DNA from: Prevotella sp.
GTDB taxonomy: Bacteria > Bacteroidota > Bacteroidia > Bacteroidales > Bacteroidaceae
DNA: 34,905 nt
Direction: 5' to 3'
Assembly: GCA_017389705.1 (NCBI GenBank)
Contig: JAFPEE010000176.1
Coordinates: 1 to 34,905 of the forward strand
The stretch's first letter is position 1. Each line of letters begins with the position of its first letter. Shown here in pieces: positions 29,666-34,905 of this stretch. Position numbers and translations under genes: made by a program. The notes below the pieces were generated by a model, which was not told the DNA's origin, did not search any database, and worked only from the letters and a program-made list of their open reading frames with translations.

Positions 29666-30508
29666 ATGAAGAGAATAGCAATACAAGGACTGATAGGGTC
29701 GTTCCACGATATTGCCGCCCACCTGTACTTCGAGGGTGAGCAGATACAGCTTATCTGCTGCTCGACGTTCGAGGATGTGTTCAGCAACATCAAGCAAGAT
29801 CCCACGGCCATCGGCATGCTGGCCATAGAGAACACCATAGCAGGCTCGCTGCTACATAACTACGAGCTGTTGCGCGACTCCGGTACTACCATTGTGGGTG
29901 AGCACAAGCTGCACATCTCGCACTGCATCTGCTGTCTGCCAGATGACGACTGGGATACGATAACTGAGATTCATTCGCACCCTGTGGCCCTGATGCAATG
30001 TCGTCAGTTCCTGGCTCAGCATCCGCAGATGAAGCATGTAGAGGCTGAGGATACGGCAGGCAGTGCCAAGATGATTGCCGAAGGCCAGAAGAAAGGGTGG
30101 GCTGCCATCTGTCATGCCGAGGCAGCCAGACTCTACGGACTGAAAGTGCTGGAAGACCACATAGAGGACAACAAGCATAACTTCACACGTTTCCTGGTGG
30201 TGTCAAACCCTAACAAAGCCGACCTGCTTCGTCCGCTGACGGAGGCCAACAAGGCCAGCATCGTCTTCTCGCTGCCTCATGAGGAAGGCTCCCTGTCGCA
30301 TGTGCTGGCTATCCTCTCGTTCTACAAAATCAACCTGACGAAGATTCAGTCGCTGCCCATTATCGGAAGGGAATGGGAATACCTGTTCTATGTTGATGTG
30401 ATGTACGACGACCTGACACGCTACCGTCAGTCTATTGACGCGATAATCCCACTGACCAAAGACTTTAAAATATTAGGAGAATACAAAGATGGAAAACAAA
30501 CCATGTAA
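29666..30508 (+). CDS. pheA: Prephenate dehydratase
   Basis: A 280-residue cytoplasmic enzyme that converts prephenate to phenylpyruvate for phenylalanine. The catalytic part (about 1-185) has AIENTIAGSLLHNYELL and the conserved TRF triad at 174-176 (HNFTRFLVVS). The C-terminal ACT domain (about 195-275) should bind phenylalanine, though the usual ESRP motif reads QSLP here. There is no fused chorismate mutase; that activity is in the DAHP synthase two genes on. It is the first full gene of the operon, after the attenuator, and overlaps the aminotransferase by 20 bases. Confidence 0.95.
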   Translation: MKRIAIQGLIGSFHDIAAHLYFEGEQIQLICCSTFEDVFSNIKQDPTAIGMLAIENTIAGSLLHNYELLRDSGTTIVGEHKLHISHCICCLPDDDWDTITEIHSHPVALMQCRQFLAQHPQMKHVEAEDTAGSAKMIAEGQKKGWAAICHAEAARLYGLKVLEDHIEDNKHNFTRFLVVSNPNKADLLRPLTEANKASIVFSLPHEEGSLSHVLAILSFYKINLTKIQSLPIIGREWEYLFYVDVMYDDLTRYRQSIDAIIPLTKDFKILGEYKDGKQTM

Positions 30509-31679
30509 GGTACAACCTGCAGAGAGACTTAACTTAGTAAGTGAATATTACTTCAGTCGTAAGCTGAAGGAGGTGGCCCAGCTGAATGCCGAGGGCAAGG
30601 ACATTATCAGCCTGGCTATAGGCAGTCCTGACATGCCTCCCTCGGAAAAGACCGTTGAGAAGCTGTGTGAGGTGGCCCATCAGCCCAGTGCCCACGGCTA
30701 TCAGCCTACGATGGGTACGCCAGAGCTTCGTGAGGCCATGGCAGGCTTCTATAAACGTTGGTATCATGTAGACCTGGATGCCAAGAGCGAACTCCTGCCG
30801 CTGATTGGTTCGAAGGAGGGTATTCTGCACGTCACGCTGGCCTTTGTCAATCCTGGCGACGAGGTGTTGGTGCCCAATCCGGGCTATCCCACGTACACGT
30901 CTTTAAGTAAGATTCTGGGTGCGAAGATTGTAAACTACGACCTGCGTGAAGACAATGGCTGGCAACCCGATTTCGACGAGTTGGAGAAGATGGATCTGAG
31001 TCGTGTAAAACTCATGTGGACGAATTATCCCAATATGCCGACTGGTGGACGAGCCCAGATGGAGACCTACGAACGTCTGGTGCAGTTTGCTAAGGAGCAC
31101 GGCATCGTAGTGGTCAACGACAACCCCTACAGCTTCATTCTGAGCGAGGAGCACCTGAGTATCCTGCAGGTTCCTGGAGCCAAAGAATGCTGCATCGAGT
31201 TCAATTCGATGTCGAAGAGCCATAACATGCCTGGTTGGCGTGTCGGCCTGTGCGCCTCGAATGCTGAGTTCATTCAGTGGATTCTGAAGGTACAGTCGAA
31301 CATCGAGAGCGGTACCTTCCGTGGCATCCAACTCGCTGCTGCTGAGGCTTATAAGAACGATGAGGCTTGGCACCATGAGTTTAATATCGAAACCTATGCG
31401 CGTCGTCGTCAGTGGGCCGAGAAGATTATGGATGTCTTGGGTTGTACGTATGACAGACAGCAGGTGGGTATGTTCCTGTGGGGCAAGATTCCTGCTGACA
31501 TCAAGAACGTAGAAGACTTGACCGAGAAAGTCTTGCATGAGGCTCGTGTCTTCATCACCCCAGGCTTCATCTTTGGGAGCAATGGCGAACGCTACATCCG
31601 CATCTCCCTTTGTGCCAAGGAAGAGAAAATAAAAGAGGCTTTGGAAAGGATAAAGAAAACCCTCGAAATGTCGAAATAA
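30489..31679 (+). CDS. Class I/II aminotransferase (aromatic operon)
   Basis: A 396-residue PLP enzyme of fold type I. The cofactor lysine is Lys243 in SMSKSHNMPGWR; Asp211 (VVVNDNPYS) contacts the PLP ring nitrogen, and the NPGYPTYTSL segment (129-140) is conserved. Relatives include LL-diaminopimelate and aspartate/aromatic aminotransferases; the position between pheA and the DAHP synthase-mutase gene argues for transamination of phenylpyruvate and 4-hydroxyphenylpyruvate, or of prephenate. It overlaps pheA by 20 bases. It ends in a CGAAATAA element that is then tandemly repeated downstream. Confidence 0.93.
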   Translation: MENKPCKVQPAERLNLVSEYYFSRKLKEVAQLNAEGKDIISLAIGSPDMPPSEKTVEKLCEVAHQPSAHGYQPTMGTPELREAMAGFYKRWYHVDLDAKSELLPLIGSKEGILHVTLAFVNPGDEVLVPNPGYPTYTSLSKILGAKIVNYDLREDNGWQPDFDELEKMDLSRVKLMWTNYPNMPTGGRAQMETYERLVQFAKEHGIVVVNDNPYSFILSEEHLSILQVPGAKECCIEFNSMSKSHNMPGWRVGLCASNAEFIQWILKVQSNIESGTFRGIQLAAAEAYKNDEAWHHEFNIETYARRRQWAEKIMDVLGCTYDRQQVGMFLWGKIPADIKNVEDLTEKVLHEARVFITPGFIFGSNGERYIRISLCAKEEKIKEALERIKKTLEMSK

Positions 31680-31724
31680 CGTCATGTCGTAATCTCGAAA
31701 TAACGAAATAACGAAATAACGAAA
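31672..31724 (+). repeat. CGAAATAA short tandem repeat
   Basis: CGAAATAA occurs at 31672-31679, where it holds the aminotransferase stop codon, and then three times in tandem at 31696-31719, with a partial fourth at 31720-31724. The array lies just before the DAHP synthase ATG (31730) and could alter spacing to that start by slippage. Confidence 0.75.
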
Positions 31725-31729
31725 ATATT

Positions 31730-32794
31730 ATGGAACTGGAACTTCAACCATTGAATTTACCGAGTGACAACGAACGCCCCTTCGTCATTGCAGGACCCTG
31801 CAGTGCCGAGACTGAGGAGCAAGTGATGAACACAGTCCGCCAGCTGGCCATGAAGGGTTGTCATAACTTCCGTGCAGGAGTGTGGAAACCGCGCACCAAG
31901 CCAGGTGGCTTCGAGGGTAATGGCGAGAAGGCGCTGCCCTGGATGAAACAGGTAAAAGAGGAGACACACATGCTCATCTCTACCGAGGTGGCCACCCCTG
32001 AGCATGTTGAGCTGGCTTTGAAATACGATATGGACATCCTGTGGATTGGTGCCCGTACTACTGCTAACCCCTTTGCCATGCAGGCTTTGGCTGATGCCTT
32101 GAAGGGTGTCGACATCCCTGTCTTTGTGAAGAATCCTGTGAACCCTGATTTGGAGCTATGGATTGGTGCTATGGAGCGACTCAACCAGGCAGGCATCAAG
32201 CGCTTGGGAGCCATCCATCGCGGCTTCTCCAGCTTCGAGCAGAAAATCTACCGTAATGCGCCTATGTGGCAGATACCCATCGAGTTGCATCGTCGTATAC
32301 CTGATCTGCCTATCATCTGCGACCCCAGTCATATCGGAGGCCGTCGTGAGCTGATAGCCCCCCTGTGTCAGCAGGCTATGGACTTAGGTTTCGATGGTCT
32401 GATTGTCGAGAGCCACTGCGATCCTGACAAGGCTTGGAGCGATGCCCGTCAGCAGGTAACGCCAGAGGTGCTCGACTACATCCTGGGCTTGCTGATTATC
32501 CGCGATGAGCACGTCACTACTGAGAGCATCCAGCAACTGCGTAAGCAGATTGATTCCCTCGACAACCAGCTGATGGAGCTGCTGGCTAAGCGTATGGAGG
32601 TCTGTCGTGAGATTGGTCGCTACAAGAAGGAACATAATATGACTGTATTGCAGACGAGTCGTTACAACGAGATTCTGGAGAAGCGTGGTGTGCAGGGCTC
32701 GCTGACAGGCATGTCGCCCGACTTCGTAGCTAAGGTATTCGAGAATATCCACGAAGAGTCAGTAAGACAACAAATAGAAATCGTCAACCAATGA
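31730..32794 (+). CDS. Bifunctional DAHP synthase / chorismate mutase
   Basis: A 354-residue two-domain enzyme. Residues about 1-260 are a DAHP synthase of the KDO8P-like type (PFVIAGPCSAET, WKPRTKPGGFEG, GAIHRGFSS, CDPSHIGGRRE), which joins phosphoenolpyruvate and erythrose-4-phosphate in the first step of the shikimate pathway. Residues about 265-354 are an AroQ-type chorismate mutase helix bundle (LRKQIDSLDNQLMELLAKRMEV, IGRYKKEHN). The fusion places the first step and the branch step under one control. It overlaps tyrA by four bases. The arrangement, mutase at the C-terminus, is usual in Bacteroidetes. Confidence 0.94.
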   Translation: MELELQPLNLPSDNERPFVIAGPCSAETEEQVMNTVRQLAMKGCHNFRAGVWKPRTKPGGFEGNGEKALPWMKQVKEETHMLISTEVATPEHVELALKYDMDILWIGARTTANPFAMQALADALKGVDIPVFVKNPVNPDLELWIGAMERLNQAGIKRLGAIHRGFSSFEQKIYRNAPMWQIPIELHRRIPDLPIICDPSHIGGRRELIAPLCQQAMDLGFDGLIVESHCDPDKAWSDARQQVTPEVLDYILGLLIIRDEHVTTESIQQLRKQIDSLDNQLMELLAKRMEVCREIGRYKKEHNMTVLQTSRYNEILEKRGVQGSLTGMSPDFVAKVFENIHEESVRQQIEIVNQ

Positions 32795-33585
32795 AAATTC
32801 TTGTTTTAGGTGCAGGCAAGATGGGAAGCTTCTTCATCGACCTGCTGAGTTTCGACCACGAGGTGGCTGTTTTTGAGCGCGACCCTAAGCGCATGCGGTT
32901 TACCTACAACTGTCAGCGTTTTACCAGCTATGACGAGATACGCGAGTTCAAGCCTGAGTTGCTGATCAATGCAGTGACGCTGAAGTATACCATCCCAGTG
33001 TTTGAAGAGGTGATGCCCTATCTGCCTCAGGATTGTATCATCAGCGACATTGCTTCGGTAAAGACCGATTTGAAGGATTTCTATGAGCAGACAGGGCGTA
33101 GCTACGTGTCTACACACCCCATGTTTGGTCCTACGTTCGCCAATCTGCAACAGCTCAGCGAGGAGAACGCCATCATCATCAGCGAGGGCGACTACATGGG
33201 TCGCATCTTCTTCAAGGACCTCTACCAGAAACTGGGACTGAACATCTACGAGTACACCTTCGAGGAGCACGACAAGACGGTGGCTTACTCTTTGAGTATC
33301 CCCTTCGTGTCGACCTTCGTCTTTGCTGCCGTCATGAAGCATCAGGACGCGCCAGGTACCACCTTTAAGCGCCATATGCGCATAGCCAAGGGGGTGCTGA
33401 ACGAGGACGACTACCTGTTGCAGGAAATACTCTTCAACCCCTATACCCACGACCAGGTGTCGCAGATTCGTACGGAGCTGAAGGAACTCCTGGAAATCAT
33501 CGACAATAAGGATGCCCAGGGTATGAAAGGTTATCTGACGAAGATTCGCAATAATGTGCGGCGCGACATCGAGATTAAGCGCTGA
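32791..33585 (+). CDS. tyrA: Prephenate dehydrogenase
   Basis: A 264-residue NAD(P)-dependent oxidative decarboxylase that converts prephenate to 4-hydroxyphenylpyruvate for tyrosine. The N-terminal GAGKMGSFF nucleotide-binding loop, SDIASVKT and STHPMFGPT are TyrA hallmarks. It has no ACT or mutase domain. It starts within the preceding stop (ATGA). Its own stop overlaps the pepD 3' end on the other strand by 11 bases, so no room remains for an intervening terminator. Confidence 0.93.
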   Translation: MKILVLGAGKMGSFFIDLLSFDHEVAVFERDPKRMRFTYNCQRFTSYDEIREFKPELLINAVTLKYTIPVFEEVMPYLPQDCIISDIASVKTDLKDFYEQTGRSYVSTHPMFGPTFANLQQLSEENAIIISEGDYMGRIFFKDLYQKLGLNIYEYTFEEHDKTVAYSLSIPFVSTFVFAAVMKHQDAPGTTFKRHMRIAKGVLNEDDYLLQEILFNPYTHDQVSQIRTELKELLEIIDNKDAQGMKGYLTKIRNNVRRDIEIKR

Positions 33586-34905
33586 GACGTTTCAGCAGCT
33601 CGATCAGCACAGCCCAGATGTCATCAATGGTTTTGAGCTCCACTCTTTCGCTGGTAGAGTGGGGCTCTACTATTCTTGGGCCGATGCTGGCCATCTGGAT
33701 GCCAGGATAGTGTTGCACAAAGTAGCCTGCTTCCAATACGAAGTGCATGGCCACCATTCGTGGACGCCAGCCCAGCACGTCTTGGAAGGTATTGCTGGTC
33801 AGCTGTAGGAAAGGCGACTCTTGATTCTCTTGCCAGGCAGGTGCCGACATGATGGTTTCGCTGCTAGCACCATGCTCCTTGAAGACCTTGGCTATCTCAA
33901 GGCTCAACGCCTCCATGTCTGCATCGATGAAGCTTCGTGTATGGGTAGAGATGAAAATGTGAGACTCCTCATTGCCTTCTTCAGTCTCTATACGTCCAAC
34001 GTTGTTAGAGGTCTCTACCGTTCCCTTCATTGCTTCCGACATCTTGACCACCCCTTGCGGAATCTGTTCCAGGCACGACAGCAGGGCTTCGAAGGCTTTG
34101 GTGTCGATAATGGTATCCTGTCGTTCACATTTCTCGATGGTGCAGGTCAACTTGGCATCGTTGGGGTATTCTTCGCTCAGCCACTGGTTCATCATCTCCT
34201 GTTGTTGTTTCAGAAACTCTGACGCTTCGCCGGAAGGAATACAAACAACGGCTTCGCTACTGGAGGCGATAGAGGCATTGGCTTCACCTATCTTGATAGA
34301 TGCCACGTCGAAGTCGTACTCATTGTAGACAGCTGCCAGGATGGCCCACATGGGGATGACAGCCGAGCAGCGTCCCTTGTTGATGTCGACGCCTGAGTGA
34401 CCACCCAGACCTCCCTCAATGCGGATGCGATACCAGCGGCGCTTGCCGCCTGGGGCAGGCTGACGTTCTATGGGGATGCGATGAAACTGCAATGTCGCAC
34501 CAGCCGCACCAGTCGTGATGGTGTCGTAGTCCTCAGAGTCGAGGTTAATCACCTTGCGGCCCTTCAAGAAGTCCTTCGACAGATTGGCAGCACCCGACAT
34601 GCCGTCTTCCTCGTTAGTGGTTGTCATCACCTCCAGTGCCGGATGCACGATGCTGTCGTCTTCCAGCACGGCCAGCGCCATCGACAGTCCTATGCCGTTG
34701 TCTGCGCCCAACGAAGTGCCGTGTGCCTTCATCCATCCGTTTTCGACGTAGGCGTCAATGGGGGCGGAGAGGGGATTCTTCATCCCCACGCACACCATGT
34801 CCATGTGGTTCAGCAGCACGATGGGCTCAGCCCCTTCATGACCTGGCGTAGCAGGCTTGCTAATCACCACACAGTTCTGCTTGTCGCGCTTGTAGTCGAG
34901 CTTCA
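33575..34905 (-). CDS. pepD: Aminoacyl-histidine dipeptidase (PepD, M20 family), 5' end outside window
   Basis: The last 442 residues of a cytoplasmic zinc dipeptidase. The reading frame stays open to the window edge, where the first visible residues are KLDYKRDKQNCVVISKPATPG; roughly the first 40 residues are missing. Metal ligands and catalytic elements are seen in order: LLNHMDMVC, the bridging Asp in GADNGIGLS, TNEEDGMSG and NLDSED. Full-length relatives are about 480-490 residues. It converges on tyrA with an 11-base overlap. The start codon and promoter are not visible. Confidence 0.93.
   Translation of the reverse strand, partial: KLDYKRDKQNCVVISKPATPGHEGAEPIVLLNHMDMVCVGMKNPLSAPIDAYVENGWMKAHGTSLGADNGIGLSMALAVLEDDSIVHPALEVMTTTNEEDGMSGAANLSKDFLKGRKVINLDSEDYDTITTGAAGATLQFHRIPIERQPAPGGKRRWYRIRIEGGLGGHSGVDINKGRCSAVIPMWAILAAVYNEYDFDVASIKIGEANASIASSSEAVVCIPSGEASEFLKQQQEMMNQWLSEEYPNDAKLTCTIEKCERQDTIIDTKAFEALLSCLEQIPQGVVKMSEAMKGTVETSNNVGRIETEEGNEESHIFISTHTRSFIDADMEALSLEIAKVFKEHGASSETIMSAPAWQENQESPFLQLTSNTFQDVLGWRPRMVAMHFVLEAGYFVQHYPGIQMASIGPRIVEPHSTSERVELKTIDDIWAVLIELLKRLSA

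Noticed and set aside
34870-34905. pepD start at the GTG at 34870
   Set aside because: The frame continues with family-like residues to the window edge, so the true start lies outside.

Overview
The window looks like a chromosomal segment of a Bacteroidetes bacterium, most likely Prevotella or a close relative. Three things point there. Several genes are preceded by the Bacteroidetes promoter pattern TTTG-N19/20-TAnnTTTG, while Shine-Dalgarno sequences are poor. There is an UpxY-type NusG-like antiterminator at the head of a polysaccharide locus. The aromatic gene order prephenate dehydratase, aminotransferase, DAHP synthase/chorismate mutase, prephenate dehydrogenase is typical of the phylum. 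No tRNA, rRNA, CRISPR array or intact insertion sequence was seen.

Layout. (1) 1-5160: housekeeping genes: an XRE-type regulator, pyrK-pyrD (pyrimidine synthesis), slyD-aroC on the minus strand, and a small secreted protein, with clear promoters and hairpins between them. (2) 5183-24239: a capsule or exopolysaccharide locus: upxY, an SLBB-domain export protein (wza-like), a chain-length regulator (wzz), a 1.1-kb non-coding stretch full of repeats, then flippase, acyltransferase, GT2, polymerase, two GT-B glycosyltransferases, an epimerase, an IspD/TarI-like cytidylyltransferase with a partner SDR, a nucleotidyltransferase-family protein, the initiating sugar-phosphate transferase and UDP-glucose dehydrogenase. 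It reads as a Wzx/Wzy-dependent pathway: the transferase loads the first sugar on undecaprenyl phosphate, the glycosyltransferases and acyltransferase build the unit, Wzx flips it, Wzy polymerises it, and Wzz and the Wza-like protein set length and export. The middle of the locus is distinctly AT-rich and its far end is GC-rich, with a sharp change inside the initiating transferase gene. (3) 24258-26560: a lipoprotein M48 metallopeptidase translationally coupled to a secreted C1 (bleomycin-hydrolase-type) peptidase. (4) 26546-29354: a Cu+-type P1B ATPase (minus strand) divergent from a voltage-gated-type potassium channel. (5) 29444-33585: the aromatic amino acid operon, led by a Tyr/Phe-rich leader peptide and a terminator/antiterminator pair. 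(6) 33575-34905: the 3' part of a PepD-type dipeptidase on the minus strand.

Most noteworthy: a complete ribosome-mediated attenuator for the Phe/Tyr operon (29503-29657); a copper ATPase that keeps all transport and phosphorylation motifs but lacks the nucleotide-binding domain; and a duplicated wzz 3' end (9572-9668 and 10201-10300) that encloses a nested palindrome, an inverted repeat and seven 11-bp iteron-like repeats, with the second copy carrying a promoter and a structured leader for the rest of the capsule operon.
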